DNA of 64,000 nt from Streptomyces formicae (GCF_002556545.1 NZ_CP022685.1:1798001-1862000); one strand, 5' to 3'; counted from the stretch's first letter, positions 1 through 12,171 are shown. Numbers and translations are program-made. The notes: a model not told the origin generated them from the sequence alone.

Positions 1-313
1 GAGGGTCCTGGGGCGCGGCCTTGGTCAGGCGGTCGCGCGCCGGGGCCTCTGGAGTCTCCGAGTTGTTCGGGTCGCTCGGGTCACTCGGGTCACTCGGGTT
101 GTTCGGGGTTCCATGGACCTCGCGCGTGTCCTGGGTCTCCCGGGCCTTCGCGGTCGCGTTCCCGGGCACCGGCGCGGGTCCTTCCGCCTCGTCGTGCCGG
201 GGCCGTGCCGTGTCGACCGGACGCGACGGCTCCACGGAACCATCCGTTCCGCTCGGCCGCCGGCCCTCGGCGCCGTCGGACCGCGGCCTGCCGCTCCCGC
301 CGCTCTCGTCCAC
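1..313 (-). CDS. N-terminal part of a leftward gene, possibly a site-2 protease family membrane protein (cut by window edge)
   Basis: An open frame on the minus strand starts at GTG 313, preceded by a GAGGGG ribosome-binding site about six bases upstream, and runs out of the window. The roughly 104 visible residues are hydrophilic, rich in Pro, Asp, Glu and Arg, with a short NPSDPSDPSDPNN repeat, and look disordered. Streptomyces site-2 (M50) proteases often begin with such a tail and sit next to the RecB-like gene, so that is a guess from context; no catalytic motif is visible. It diverges from the nuclease gene on the right. The frame itself is reasonably safe, the product is not. Confidence 0.5.
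   Translation of the reverse strand, partial: MDESGGSGRPRSDGAEGRRPSGTDGSVEPSRPVDTARPRHDEAEGPAPVPGNATAKARETQDTREVHGTPNNPSDPSDPSDPNNSETPEAPARDRLTKAAPQDP
61..110. repeat. Short tandem repeat inside the partial gene
   Basis: Imperfect 9-bp units of the form GGGTCACTC are repeated here. Read on the minus strand they encode the repeated Pro-Ser-Asp segment of the disordered N-terminus. Confidence 0.6.
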
Positions 314-428
314 GATGTCCCCTCGTTCGAAGCGTCCCTCGCCCCGGGCTGGCGCGGTCACCCGCACGATCATGCAGGGCGAGAGGGTCTGTCGTCGATG
401 GTATGCGGCTGTTGTCAGTGGCGGGTCG

Positions 429-445
429 TAGGGTCTGTCCTCATG
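429..445 (+). promoter_or_regulatory. Candidate -10 element for a leaderless transcript
   Basis: TAGGGT at 429-434 lies eight bases before ATG 443, and the bases between contain no Shine-Dalgarno sequence. That spacing would put the transcription start at or next to the start codon. I see no convincing -35 at the right distance, so this is a sequence-only suggestion. Confidence 0.35.
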
Positions 446-1324
446 GAAACCAGCACCGACGGTGCCGTGGCGGCCGTGCGCCCGGCGTCCCTGTCGCCCT
501 CGCGCGCGGGTGACTTCATGCAGTGTCCGCTGCTCTACCGGTTCCGGGTGATCGACAAGCTGCCCGAGAAGCCGAGCGAGGCGGCGACCCGGGGCACCCT
601 GGTGCACGCGGTCCTGGAGCGGCTCTTCGACGCCCCCGCCGGTGAGCGCACCGCGCCGCGCGCCAAGTCGCTCATTCCCGGTCAGTGGGACCGGCTGCGC
701 GAGGCGAAGCCGGAGCTGACCGAGCTGTTCGCGGACGATCCGGAGGGCGCGCGCATGACGCGCTGGCTCGCCGACGCCGAGAAGCTCGTCGAGCGCTGGT
801 TCACCCTGGAGGACCCCACCCGCCTGGAGCCCGCGGAGCGGGAGCTGTTCGTGCAGGCGGAGCTGGAGTCGGGCCTGAAGCTGCGCGGCATCATCGACCG
901 GGTGGACGTGGCCCCTTCGGGTGAGGTCCGCATCGTCGACTACAAGACGGGCAAGGCCCCGCGTCCGGAGTACGCGGAGGGCGCCCTGTTCCAGATGACG
1001 TTCTACGCCCTTGTGGTGTGGCGTCTGAAGGGTGTCGTGCCGCGCCGTCTGCAGCTGGTCTACCTCGGCAGCGGGGACGTGGTCACGTACGACCCGGTGG
1101 TGGCCGATCTGGAGCGGGTCGAGCGCAAGCTGCTCGCGCTCTGGGAGGCGATCGAGCTCGCCACCGAGACGGGCGACTGGCGGCCGCGGCCCACGAAGCT
1201 GTGCGGCTGGTGCGACCACCAGGCCGTCTGTCCGGAATTCGGGGGGACTCCCCCGCCGTATCCCCTTCCGGTGAGGGTGCCCGAGTCCGCCGAGGGCGAG
1301 CAGGGCAGAATGGGCCCGGCCTAG
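443..1324 (+). CDS. RecB-family PD-(D/E)XK exonuclease, single-domain
   Basis: The 293-residue protein is a stand-alone nuclease of the RecB/AddB/Cas4 superfamily, likely acting on DNA ends in repair. Visible motifs are GTLVHAVLERLF near residue 51 (the nuclease His), GIIDRVD (metal-binding Asp), VDYKTGK (Asp plus Lys of the active site) and four cysteines: C28 and a C-x2-C-x5-C cluster near the C-terminus. That pattern holds a 4Fe-4S cluster in AddB and Cas4. No helicase domain is present. The ATG at 443 was chosen because the superfamily homology begins just after it; longer in-frame extension upstream looks non-coding. The response-regulator gene begins 14 bases after its stop, so the two may be cotranscribed. 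Confidence 0.85.
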   Translation: METSTDGAVAAVRPASLSPSRAGDFMQCPLLYRFRVIDKLPEKPSEAATRGTLVHAVLERLFDAPAGERTAPRAKSLIPGQWDRLREAKPELTELFADDPEGARMTRWLADAEKLVERWFTLEDPTRLEPAERELFVQAELESGLKLRGIIDRVDVAPSGEVRIVDYKTGKAPRPEYAEGALFQMTFYALVVWRLKGVVPRRLQLVYLGSGDVVTYDPVVADLERVERKLLALWEAIELATETGDWRPRPTKLCGWCDHQAVCPEFGGTPPPYPLPVRVPESAEGEQGRMGPA

Positions 1325-1338
1325 CGAAGGAGAGTTAC

Positions 1339-2010
1339 GTGGCCATCCGCGTCCTACTGGTCGACGACCAGCCGCTGTTGCGCACCGGGTTCCGGATGAT
1401 TCTGGAGGCCGAGCAGGACATCGCGGTCGTCGGCGAGGCCGGAGACGGCCTGCAGGCTCTGGACCAGGTGCGGGCGCTCCAGCCCGACGTGGTCCTGATG
1501 GACATCCGCATGCCCCGGATGGACGGTGTCGAGGCGACCCGGCAGATCACCGGGCCCGGCAGGGACGGCCCGGCGAAGGTCCTGGTCCTGACCACGTTCG
1601 ACCTCGACGAGTACGTGGTGGAGGCGCTGCGCGCGGGTGCCAGCGGCTTCCTCCTCAAGGACGCCCCGGCCAACGAGCTGGTGCAGGCGATCCGCGTGGT
1701 CGCCGCGGGCGAGGCGATGCTCGCGCCGAGCATCACGCGTCGGCTGCTCGACAAGTACTCCGCGCACCTGCCCTCCGGCGACGAGCCGGTGCCCGACACG
1801 CTGCACACGCTCACCGAGCGCGAGGTCGAGGTCCTGAAGCTGGTGGCCCGCGGCCTGTCGAACGCCGAGATCGCGGCGGACCTCTTCGTGAGCGAGACGA
1901 CCGTGAAGACCCACGTCGGCCACGTGCTCACCAAATTGGGCCTGCGCGACCGCGTGCAGGCCGCGGTGTACGCGTACGAGAGCGGTCTGGTGCGACCCGG
2001 CGCGCAGTAG
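1339..2010 (+). CDS. NarL/FixJ-family response regulator
   Basis: This 223-residue two-domain regulator starts at GTG 1339 behind a strong GAAGGAGAG site. The receiver domain (about residues 1-120) shows the DD acidic pair in VLLVDDQ, the phospho-acceptor Asp in VVLMDIRMPRMDG, the conserved Thr in LTTF and the Lys in FLLKD. The C-terminal LuxR-type helix-turn-helix carries LTEREVEVLKLVARGLSN and SETTVKTHVGHVLTKL. It should bind DNA on phosphorylation. No histidine kinase is adjacent, so it is an orphan here and its signal is unknown. A strong hairpin follows. Confidence 0.92.
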   Translation: MAIRVLLVDDQPLLRTGFRMILEAEQDIAVVGEAGDGLQALDQVRALQPDVVLMDIRMPRMDGVEATRQITGPGRDGPAKVLVLTTFDLDEYVVEALRAGASGFLLKDAPANELVQAIRVVAAGEAMLAPSITRRLLDKYSAHLPSGDEPVPDTLHTLTEREVEVLKLVARGLSNAEIAADLFVSETTVKTHVGHVLTKLGLRDRVQAAVYAYESGLVRPGAQ

Positions 2011-2022
2011 CGGGTACCGACC

Positions 2023-2068
2023 GACGGCGAAGGCGGCCGCCCCCGAGGGGGTGGCCGCCTTCGCCGTC
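2023..2068. terminator. Strong bidirectional hairpin terminator
   Basis: A perfect 16-bp inverted repeat (2023-2038 with 2053-2068) has further C/G pairing inside the loop. It sits between the rightward response regulator and the leftward lipoprotein gene and can serve both. There is no T-run, as is usual in streptomycetes. Confidence 0.85.
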
Positions 2069-2099
2069 TTCGCCGTCGGTTCAGGGGTCCCGGCCGGGC

Positions 2100-3677
2100 T
2101 CAGCCCTTGCTGATCTCCCAGAAGCGGAACACCGTCGAGGCGTCCAGGCAGGATTCGAGGCCGTAGACGCTGTCGCGCGCGACCGCGTACTGCTTGGCCT
2201 GCCAGACCGGCAGGATCGGCACCTGCTCCGCGACGATGTCCTGCAGTTCGGCGTACTGCTTGTCGGTCTTGGCCCGGTCGCTCTGCCGCGCGGTGCCGGG
2301 AATGATCTTCCCGGTGATGTCGCGGTTCTCGAAGCGGTTGCCGAGGACGTTGCCCTTGCCGAAGAACGGCTGCGTGAAGTTGTCCGGGTCCGGGTAGTCC
2401 GGCACCCAGCCCTTGACGTACACGCCGTACTTGCCCGCCGCGATGTCCTTCTCGTACTGCTCGAAGCCGACCGACTTCACGTCGGCGTCGAAGAGGCCGG
2501 AGGCGTTGAGCTGCTTGGCGATGGCGCGCAGTTCGTGGTCGGTGGCCGGGCCGTAGCGCGAGGGCGTCGACCAGAGCGTGAGCTTGACCTTGCCCTCGAT
2601 GCCGTCGCCGCGCAGGGCGGAGGCGGCCTTGGCGCGCTGCGGGCGGTCGCCGTAGGTGTCGAAGAACGCGGTGTTGTGGCCGCCGATGCCCGCGGGGACG
2701 ATCGAGTAGAGCGGCGTCGCCGTGTCCCGGTAGACCTCCTTGACCAGGGCGTCCCTGTCGAGCAGGTAGGCCATGGCCTTGCGCACGCCGAGCTTGCCCG
2801 CGACCGGGTCCTTCATGTTGAAGACCAGGTGCTGCACCTCGGCGCTGGTGCCCTCGACGATGTCGAGGTCCTGGGAGGTGTCGCGCTCGATGTCGGCGAT
2901 GTCGGCGGCGGCGAGACCTCGGTAGGCGAGGTCGACCTCGTTGTTCGCGAGGGCGTTCTTGAGGCCCTTCTGGTCACCGTGGAAGAACGTGATCGCCACG
3001 CCCTCGTTCTTGACCTTCGCGGTGCCCCGGTAGTCGGAGTTGACCGAGAACCTCGCCTGGTCCTCGCCGAAGGAGTCGAGCTCGTAGGGCCCGGAGCCGA
3101 CGGCCTTGCCGTCCGTGCGCAGCCGGTTCATCGCGTACTCGCGGTGGTCCACGATCGAGCCGGCGCCCGAGGCGATCTTGCTGGGGAAGGTCGCGTCGGG
3201 GTACTTCAGCTGGAAGACGACGGTCTTGGCGTCCGGGGTCCGGACGCTGTCCAGCATCGGGAACATGAGCGCGGGGCCCGCGTCGTCCTTGATGGCGCGC
3301 ATGCGGTCGAAGGAGAACTTGACGTCCTTCGAGGTGAGCGCGTTGCCGTTGCTGAACTTCAGCCCGTCACGCAGCTCGCACTTGAAGACCTTCGCCTCCG
3401 TGTCCGTGAACCCGCACGCCTTGGCGGCCTCGGGCTCGGGCTCCGTGGCGCCCTTGGGGAAGCTCAGGAGGGACTGGAAGACGTTGTTGAAGAGGAGCCA
3501 CGACCCGGGGTCGTAGCCTGCTGCCGGGTCGGTGGCCAGGACGTCGTCGGACATCCCCACCACGACCGCGTCGCCCGTGTCCCCCGCGCCGCCCGTCTCC
3601 GTCCCGCATCCGGTCAGCAGGGCGGCGGCCAGTCCTCCGGTGAGCGGGAGGGCGAGCCACTGGTTACGACATTTCAC
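2100..3677 (-). CDS. ABC-transporter substrate-binding lipoprotein, peptide family (SBP family 5)
   Basis: This 525-residue DppA/OppA-type solute receptor has a lipoprotein signal with lipobox LLTGC near residue 24. The body follows the family pattern, for example FSFDRMRAIKDD, GSGPYEL, AMAYLLDRDALV and VKGWVPDYPDPDN. It would sit on the outer face of the membrane and capture a peptide or similar solute. The GTG start at 3677 has AAAGG upstream. It is the second of two tandem paralogues (73-bp gap) read leftward. No permease or ATPase gene is adjacent, so its transporter partner must be elsewhere or shared. Confidence 0.88.
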   Translation of the reverse strand: MKCRNQWLALPLTGGLAAALLTGCGTETGGAGDTGDAVVVGMSDDVLATDPAAGYDPGSWLLFNNVFQSLLSFPKGATEPEPEAAKACGFTDTEAKVFKCELRDGLKFSNGNALTSKDVKFSFDRMRAIKDDAGPALMFPMLDSVRTPDAKTVVFQLKYPDATFPSKIASGAGSIVDHREYAMNRLRTDGKAVGSGPYELDSFGEDQARFSVNSDYRGTAKVKNEGVAITFFHGDQKGLKNALANNEVDLAYRGLAAADIADIERDTSQDLDIVEGTSAEVQHLVFNMKDPVAGKLGVRKAMAYLLDRDALVKEVYRDTATPLYSIVPAGIGGHNTAFFDTYGDRPQRAKAASALRGDGIEGKVKLTLWSTPSRYGPATDHELRAIAKQLNASGLFDADVKSVGFEQYEKDIAAGKYGVYVKGWVPDYPDPDNFTQPFFGKGNVLGNRFENRDITGKIIPGTARQSDRAKTDKQYAELQDIVAEQVPILPVWQAKQYAVARDSVYGLESCLDASTVFRFWEISKG

Positions 3678-3750
3678 TTACGTGCCTTTGATGTGGTGGT
3701 CGTTCGGTGGAACCGAGGGGGCGGAGGTCGCCCGCCCCCTCATGGGAACG

Positions 3751-5358
3751 TCAGCCGCTGACGCCGCGGGCCAGCTCCCACAGCTGGAGGTTCGACGCCG
3801 AGTTGAGGGCCCACTCGACACCCGTGATGTCGTCGCGCGCGGCGATGTACTGCTTGCCCTGCCAGAGCGGCAGGATCGGGACGTCCTCGGCGACGAGGTC
3901 CTGGATCTTGCGGATGCTCTTGGACGCGGCGAGCCGGTCGGCCTCGCGGCGCGAGGTGGGGATCAACTGGTCGTTGATGGTCCGGTTCACGTACGGCGAA
4001 CCGAGGAAGTTGTCCTTGTCGAGGAAGGGCGCGAGGAAGTTGTCGGCGTCGGGGAAGTCGGGGAACCAACCCATGCCGTACACCGCGTACTTGCCGTCAC
4101 GCTCGGCCGCGCGGAAGGTGCTCCACGGCACGCCCTTGATGTCCACGTCGAACAGGCCGGAGTCGTTGAGCTGCTTGCGCAGGATCTCGAACTCCTTCTT
4201 GGTGCCCGGACCGTAGTGGTCGGTCGTGTAGTGCAGCGTCAGCTTCACCGGCGTGGAGATGTTGGCCTTCTCCAGGAGCTGACGGGCCTTGGCCGTGCTC
4301 GCGTTGCCGTACTTGTTGAAGAACGAGTTGGCGTGTCCTGTGATGGTGGTCGGCACCAGCGAGAACAGCGGGTCGGCCGTCGAGCCGTACACCTGCGAGG
4401 CGATCGCGCCTCGGTCGACGAGCTGCGCCATGGCCTGGCGGACGGCCTTGGTCTTCACCGTCGGGGCATCGGTGTTGAAGGCGAGGTAGCGGATCTCCAG
4501 ACCCTGCATCTCGACCAGGTCGATGTTCTTGTCCGAGGACGCGTCGAGCTGCTTGACCTGCTCGGGCGACATCGTGCGGGTCATCAGGTCGATGTCGCCG
4601 TCCTTGAGCGCCTTGCCCATGGCGGCGGTGTCCGCGAAGTTGCGCAGCTCGATCTTGTCGCTCTGGGGCTTGAACTGCCCCTTGTACTCGGGGTTCTTGG
4701 TGAAGACCGTCTTGACCAGGCGGTCGTCCTTGACCTCCTGCTCCGCGGTGTAGGGGCCGGAGCCCGACACCTCGAAGCCGTCGCGCAGCTTGTTCTTGCT
4801 GTAGTGGTCCTTGCTGACGATGCCCGCGGTGGGGGTGGCCAGCTTGTACGGGAACGTCGCGTCGGGTGTCTTGAGGTGGAAGACGACCTCGCGGTCGCCC
4901 TCGGTCTCGATCTCCTCGACGTTCGACACCAGACCGTCCGAACCGCTGGGGTCCTTGAGCTTGATGTCGCGGACCCGCTCGATGGAGAACTTCACGTCGG
5001 CGGCCGTCAGCGGCTTGCCGTCCGAGAACTTCAGGCCCTTGCGCAGGGTGCACGCGTAGCGCTCGTTGCCCGTGTCGGTGAAGCCGCACTGCTCGGCGGC
5101 CTCGGGCTGCGGTTCACCGTCGCCGCGCGGCAGGGCCATCAGCGTCTGCACGGTCTGGCGCAGGACGTTCCAGGAACCGGCGTCGTAGGCGTAGGCCGGG
5201 TCGAAGGGTGCCGGGACCTCCTTCGAGATGGCGAACGCGTCCGTGGTGCCGACGGCGATCGCGTCGTCGCCGTCTCCGCTGCCGGAACCGCCACACGCGG
5301 CGAGCGCGGGGGCGAGCAGACCTATGACAGCCGGCAGCACCAAAGTCTTGCGGTTCAT
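3751..5358 (-). CDS. ABC-transporter substrate-binding lipoprotein, peptide family (paralogue of the next gene downstream)
   Basis: The 535-residue lipoprotein has the lipobox ALAAC near residue 22 and the same SBP family 5 layout as its neighbour (FSIERVRDIK, GSGPYT, AMAQLVDRGAI, YGMGWFPDFPDADN). The similarity points to a tandem duplication followed by divergence. ATG 5358 was chosen because it directly precedes a proper signal peptide and has CTGGAG upstream; longer in-frame extension is not signal-like. The pair is probably one transcription unit ending at the hairpin at 2023-2068. Confidence 0.88.
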   Translation of the reverse strand: MNRKTLVLPAVIGLLAPALAACGGSGSGDGDDAIAVGTTDAFAISKEVPAPFDPAYAYDAGSWNVLRQTVQTLMALPRGDGEPQPEAAEQCGFTDTGNERYACTLRKGLKFSDGKPLTAADVKFSIERVRDIKLKDPSGSDGLVSNVEEIETEGDREVVFHLKTPDATFPYKLATPTAGIVSKDHYSKNKLRDGFEVSGSGPYTAEQEVKDDRLVKTVFTKNPEYKGQFKPQSDKIELRNFADTAAMGKALKDGDIDLMTRTMSPEQVKQLDASSDKNIDLVEMQGLEIRYLAFNTDAPTVKTKAVRQAMAQLVDRGAIASQVYGSTADPLFSLVPTTITGHANSFFNKYGNASTAKARQLLEKANISTPVKLTLHYTTDHYGPGTKKEFEILRKQLNDSGLFDVDIKGVPWSTFRAAERDGKYAVYGMGWFPDFPDADNFLAPFLDKDNFLGSPYVNRTINDQLIPTSRREADRLAASKSIRKIQDLVAEDVPILPLWQGKQYIAARDDITGVEWALNSASNLQLWELARGVSG

Positions 5359-5705
5359 GCTCGACGTTCTCCAGAGCTCTTGGATCCCGTGAATCCCGCA
5401 ACGCGGGGTGTGGGTTGGTGGGGCACGGGGGGTGGGGCGATGTTCTCGCGATGAGATTAGTCCGCACCAGTCGAGCTCCGGAGAGGGTGGGAGGTATACG
5501 GCCAATCACGCTGCGAAACCGGGCGCGGACGCACCGATAACCCAACAGTGGAAGGTTTCGTGCACGCTCCCACCAATCGGGACACAATGCCACGCCCCCC
5601 TCTGCCCCACGAGGGGTCACGGCACACAAGGGCCCCACTGTCGACCCTGATCGACGTGGGAAACGTCACACCTTCAACCGTGTCGCGAACGGAACTGGCG
5701 GACCC
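5359..5705. other. Intergenic region between lipoprotein gene and HAD gene
   Basis: No gene is supported in these 347 bases. Read leftward, a TAATCT hexamer (5456-5461) is a possible -10 for the lipoprotein pair. Near the right end, GACGT-N5-ACGTC (5653-5667) is a small inverted repeat that could end the HAD transcript or bind a protein. Nothing else stands out. Confidence 0.4.
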
Positions 5706-6401
5706 TCAGAACGTCATCAGCCCTTGCAGGAAAGGCAGGTTGACGTGTTCCAGCGAGGGGACGACGGTGCGGCCCGCCGCCGCGGCGATGGGCGCGACCG
5801 ACGGCACGGCCACCACCCGGCAGCCCGCGGCCTCCGCGGCGGCCACTCCGGTGGCGGTGTCCTCGATCACAGCGCATCTGGCGGGGTCCGCGCCGATGCC
5901 CGCGGCCGCGAGCAGATAGGGGTCGGGGTACGGCTTGGTGCGGGCCACCTCGTCGCCCGCGACGGTGAGTTCGAAGTGGTGGGCGCCGATGGAGTCGAGC
6001 ACGCGGTCGATGATGCGCCGGTGGGAGGCGGAGACGAGGGCCATCGGCACGCGCTGCCCGGCGAGTTCGGCGAGGAGCCGGGCGGCGCCGGGCATCAGCG
6101 GCAGGGAGCGGCTGATGCGGTCCTCGAAGCCGTCGTTGAGCAGCACGGTGAGCTCGGGCAGGGTGATGTCGGCGCCGGTGGCCTCGATGAGGAAGCCCGC
6201 GCTGCGCGTCATGGGTCCGCCGACGACCACGTCGCGCCAGGCCTCGTCGAGCGCGTGCCCGAGGGAGGCGAAGACCTCGACCTCGGCGTCCCACCAGAAG
6301 CCCTCGGTGTCGACGAGTGTGCCGTCCATGTCGAGGAGGACGCCTTGCAGGGCGGAGCCCTCGGCCGTTCGAGTACCAAGCGCGGGGACCGTACTGGTCA
6401 T
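5706..6401 (-). CDS. HAD-superfamily phosphatase (beta-phosphoglucomutase-like)
   Basis: The 231-residue cytoplasmic hydrolase shows HAD motif I DMDGTLVDTEG near residue 24, motif II around LVSASH, the motif III Lys in RTKPYPDPYL and motif IV around VIEDTATG. The cap is of the small helical subclass I type, typical of sugar-phosphate or glycolate phosphatases; the substrate cannot be read from the sequence. ATG 6401 has GGAGGT seven bases upstream, while an upstream in-frame ATG lacks a comparable site. It lies downstream of metH but is separated from it by a hairpin terminator, so it is probably independent. Confidence 0.85.
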   Translation of the reverse strand: MTSTVPALGTRTAEGSALQGVLLDMDGTLVDTEGFWWDAEVEVFASLGHALDEAWRDVVVGGPMTRSAGFLIEATGADITLPELTVLLNDGFEDRISRSLPLMPGAARLLAELAGQRVPMALVSASHRRIIDRVLDSIGAHHFELTVAGDEVARTKPYPDPYLLAAAGIGADPARCAVIEDTATGVAAAEAAGCRVVAVPSVAPIAAAAGRTVVPSLEHVNLPFLQGLMTF

Positions 6402-6427
6402 CCGGCACACCTCCATGAGGGACGAGA

Positions 6428-6455
6428 AGGCCGGTTCCCCGAGGGGAACCGGCCT
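6428..6455 (-). terminator. Hairpin terminator after metH
   Basis: A perfect 13-bp inverted repeat (6428-6440 with 6443-6455) has a two-base loop. It lies between the metH stop and the start of the HAD gene. Confidence 0.8.
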
Positions 6456-6516
6456 GAGCTGGACCGACCAGTGTACGACTCGTCCGTACAACGCGCTCTC
6501 GGGTTTCCCGGGAGCG

Positions 6517-10080
<3,564 letters not shown>

Positions 10081-10292
10081 GAAAGAGCTCCCTGGAGTGC
10101 GACGGCTGTCGGCTTTGCGCCTTCTGTTGGAGGGCGCACTCGGCCAGGGTAGCCGGGACCAAGGTCCCGTGGTGAAGGCGTCCACGGGACGGACGTGCGG
10201 TTCGAGGCTGGCTCAAGTGCCCTCTTGACAGGGCACAGGGGTACGACACGGGCCGTCCGTGCATTAGCGGGAGGTCGACAACGACCGATAGT

Positions 10293-10309
10293 GTTCAGCA
10301 TTGTCGAAC
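10293..10309. promoter_or_regulatory. Candidate GylR operator upstream of gylR
   Basis: A 17-bp site of the form GTTC-N9-GAAC. Fifteen of 17 bases are identical to the site at 11237-11253 upstream of gylC. IclR-family regulators bind such short inverted repeats. Its place 39 bp before the gylR start suits autoregulation. Confidence 0.5.
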
Positions 10310-10347
10310 GTCGAATGTGGTGCGAGGGGACGGAGGTCGGGACTGCG

Positions 10348-11112
10348 ATGGCACGCAACATCCAGTCGCTCGAACGGGCCGCGGCGATGCTGCGGCTGCT
10401 CGCGGGCGGTGAACGGCGGCTCGGCCTCTCGGAGATCGCCTCCTCGCTCGACCTGGCCAAGGGCACGGCCCACGGCATCCTGCGCACCCTCCAGGCCGAG
10501 GGCTTCGTGGAGCAGGACTCCGCGTCGGGCCGCTACCAGCTGGGCGCCGAGCTGCTGCGCCTGGGCAACAGCTATCTGGACGTGCACGAGCTGCGGGCCC
10601 GCGCCCTGGTGTGGACCGACGACCTGGCCCGCTCCAGCGGCGAGAGCGTCCACCTCGGCGTCCTGCACCAGCAGGGCGTGCTCATCGTCCACCACGTCTT
10701 CAGGCCCGACGACAGCCGCCAGGTCCTGGAGGTGGGGGCCATGCAGCCGCTGCACTCCACCGCGCTCGGCAAGGTCCTCTCCGCGTACGACCCGGTCGCG
10801 CACAACGAGGCCGTGGAGGCCGAGCGCAAGACGTTCACGGCGCACACCGTCGCCGACCCCGACGGTTTCGAGGGCATCCTCGACCTGACCCGCGCGCGCG
10901 GGTACGCGGCGGACGTCGAGGAGACCTGGGAGGGCATCGCCTCCGTCGCCGCCCCCATCCACGACCGGCGGCGCATGCCGGTCGGCGCGGTCGGCGTCAC
11001 CGGCGCCGTGGAGCGCGTGTGCAGGGACGGGGAGCTGCGGCCCGAGCTGATCGCCGCCGTGCGCGACTGCGCGCGGGCCGTCTCCCGCGACCTGGGCGCC
11101 GGGCGCTTCTGA
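10348..11112 (+). CDS. gylR: IclR-family glycerol operon regulator
   Basis: This 254-residue regulator has an N-terminal winged helix (IQSLERAAAMLRLL, LDLAKGTAHGILRTLQAEGFV) and the IclR effector domain from about residue 75 (LHSTALGKVLSAY, GYAADVEETWEGIASVAAPI). It directly precedes glpF-, glpK- and glpD-type genes in the gylR-gylC-gylA-gylB order known from Streptomyces, where GylR represses the glycerol operon. ATG 10348 has GGAGG upstream. Near-identical 17-bp sites before gylR and gylC are the likely binding sites. Confidence 0.92.
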   Translation: MARNIQSLERAAAMLRLLAGGERRLGLSEIASSLDLAKGTAHGILRTLQAEGFVEQDSASGRYQLGAELLRLGNSYLDVHELRARALVWTDDLARSSGESVHLGVLHQQGVLIVHHVFRPDDSRQVLEVGAMQPLHSTALGKVLSAYDPVAHNEAVEAERKTFTAHTVADPDGFEGILDLTRARGYAADVEETWEGIASVAAPIHDRRRMPVGAVGVTGAVERVCRDGELRPELIAAVRDCARAVSRDLGAGRF

Positions 11113-11379
11113 GCAGCGGCCGCGCCCCCGTCGGGCTGCGGGATCACCGATAACGCGGAACGATCAATAACGATCGTGTTTTCAATAACAGAACTCTTGA
11201 CGAGCGAGTAACACCAGGGCGAGACTCGCGTCCATCGGTCGGCATTGTCGAACACCTACCGGCATTACGCGCTAGAGTGTGACAAGGCCAAGGGCCGGCA
11301 ACGACCTCACCTGAGGTCGCGGACCACCGGAGGGACCCGGGGTTCGCCTTCCCCTGGACGAAGGACAAAGGAGTCGCGG
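11113..11379 (+). promoter_or_regulatory. Control region of the glycerol operon
   Basis: This gap holds three related seven-base repeats (CGATAAC 11148-11154, CAATAAC 11165-11171 and 11183-11189) spaced 17-18 bp. It also holds a TTGACG hexamer (11198-11203), the operator candidate 11237-11253 and a TAGAGT hexamer (11273-11278) that could be a -10. A leader of about 100 bases follows before the gylC ribosome-binding site. Promoter assignments are by eye only. Confidence 0.4.
11237..11253. promoter_or_regulatory. Candidate GylR operator upstream of gylC
   Basis: A 17-bp site that differs at only two positions from the one before gylR. It sits just upstream of the TAGAGT hexamer, where a bound repressor would block the gylCAB promoter. 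Confidence 0.5.
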
Positions 11380-12171
11380 GTGTCCAGCTCCGACATCTTC
11401 ATCGGCGAGACCATCGGTACCGCCGTGCTCATCCTGCTGGGCGGTGGCGTGTGCGCCGCCGTCACGCTCAAGCGCTCAAAGGCCAAGGACGCCGGCTGGC
11501 TCGCCATCACCTTCGGGTGGGGCTTCGCCGTACTGACCGGCGCCTATCTCGCGGGTGGCGTCTCCGGCGCCCACCTCAACCCGGCGGTCACGCTCGGCCT
11601 CGCGATCGAGGGCGGCACCAAGTGGAGCGACGTCCCGATCTACCTGGGCTCGCAGCTGCTCGGCGCGATGATCGGCGCCTTCCTGGTGTGGGTCGCCTAC
11701 ATGGGCCAGTTCAAGGCCCACCTGACCGACCCCGAGATCCTCGCGGCGCAGCCGGTGGAAGAGGGCATGGTCGACCAGAAGGCCGCGCCGTCGGCGGGCC
11801 CCGTCCTCGGCATCTTCTCGACGGGCCCCGAGATCCGGAACTACGTCCAGAACGTGCTGACCGAGGTCATCGCCACGGTCGTCCTGGTGCTCGCCATCCT
11901 GACCCAGGGCCTGAACGACGGCGGCAACGGCCTGGGCACCCTCGGCGCCCTGATCACCGCGCTCGTCGTGGTCGGCATCGGCCTCTCGCTCGGTGGCCCC
12001 ACGGGCTACGCGATCAACCCGGTCCGTGACCTCGGTCCGCGCATCGTGCACTCCCTGCTCCCGCTGCCGAACAAGGGCAGCTCGGACTGGACGTACGCCT
12101 GGGTGCCGATCGTCGGTCCGCTGATCGGCGGAGCCATCGCGGGCGGTCTCTACAACGTCGCGTTCAAGTAG
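11380..12171 (+). CDS. gylC: Glycerol facilitator (aquaglyceroporin)
   Basis: The 263-residue membrane channel of the MIP family lets glycerol enter the cell. It has six hydrophobic segments and two half-helix loops. The first pore motif is the canonical NPA at residues 67-69 (GAHLNPAV). The second reads N-P-V at 213-215 followed by RDLGP, where GlpF proteins normally have NPARD. The GTG at 11380 has AAAGGAG at ideal spacing. It is the first gene of the glycerol operon, followed 67 bp later by the kinase gene. Confidence 0.92.
   Translation: MSSSDIFIGETIGTAVLILLGGGVCAAVTLKRSKAKDAGWLAITFGWGFAVLTGAYLAGGVSGAHLNPAVTLGLAIEGGTKWSDVPIYLGSQLLGAMIGAFLVWVAYMGQFKAHLTDPEILAAQPVEEGMVDQKAAPSAGPVLGIFSTGPEIRNYVQNVLTEVIATVVLVLAILTQGLNDGGNGLGTLGALITALVVVGIGLSLGGPTGYAINPVRDLGPRIVHSLLPLPNKGSSDWTYAWVPIVGPLIGGAIAGGLYNVAFK

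Noticed and set aside
113..442. In-frame N-terminal extension of the RecB-like gene
   Set aside because: The extension has no domain similarity, is Arg/Pro-rich and overlaps a better minus-strand frame. A -10-like element directly precedes ATG 443.
2535..5454. Long open frames on the plus strand over the lipoprotein and metH genes
   Set aside because: They are antisense to clear genes, have compositions with no recognisable fold, and arise from GC-biased third codon positions.
5653..5667. Small inverted repeat as an operator
   Set aside because: Five-base arms are expected by chance in such DNA, and the place after the HAD stop fits a weak terminator as well.
10081..10347. Possible cobalamin or SAM riboswitch upstream of metH
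   Set aside because: I found no B12-box-like or SAM-type core sequence on the minus strand, and part of the gap is explained by the gylR promoter.
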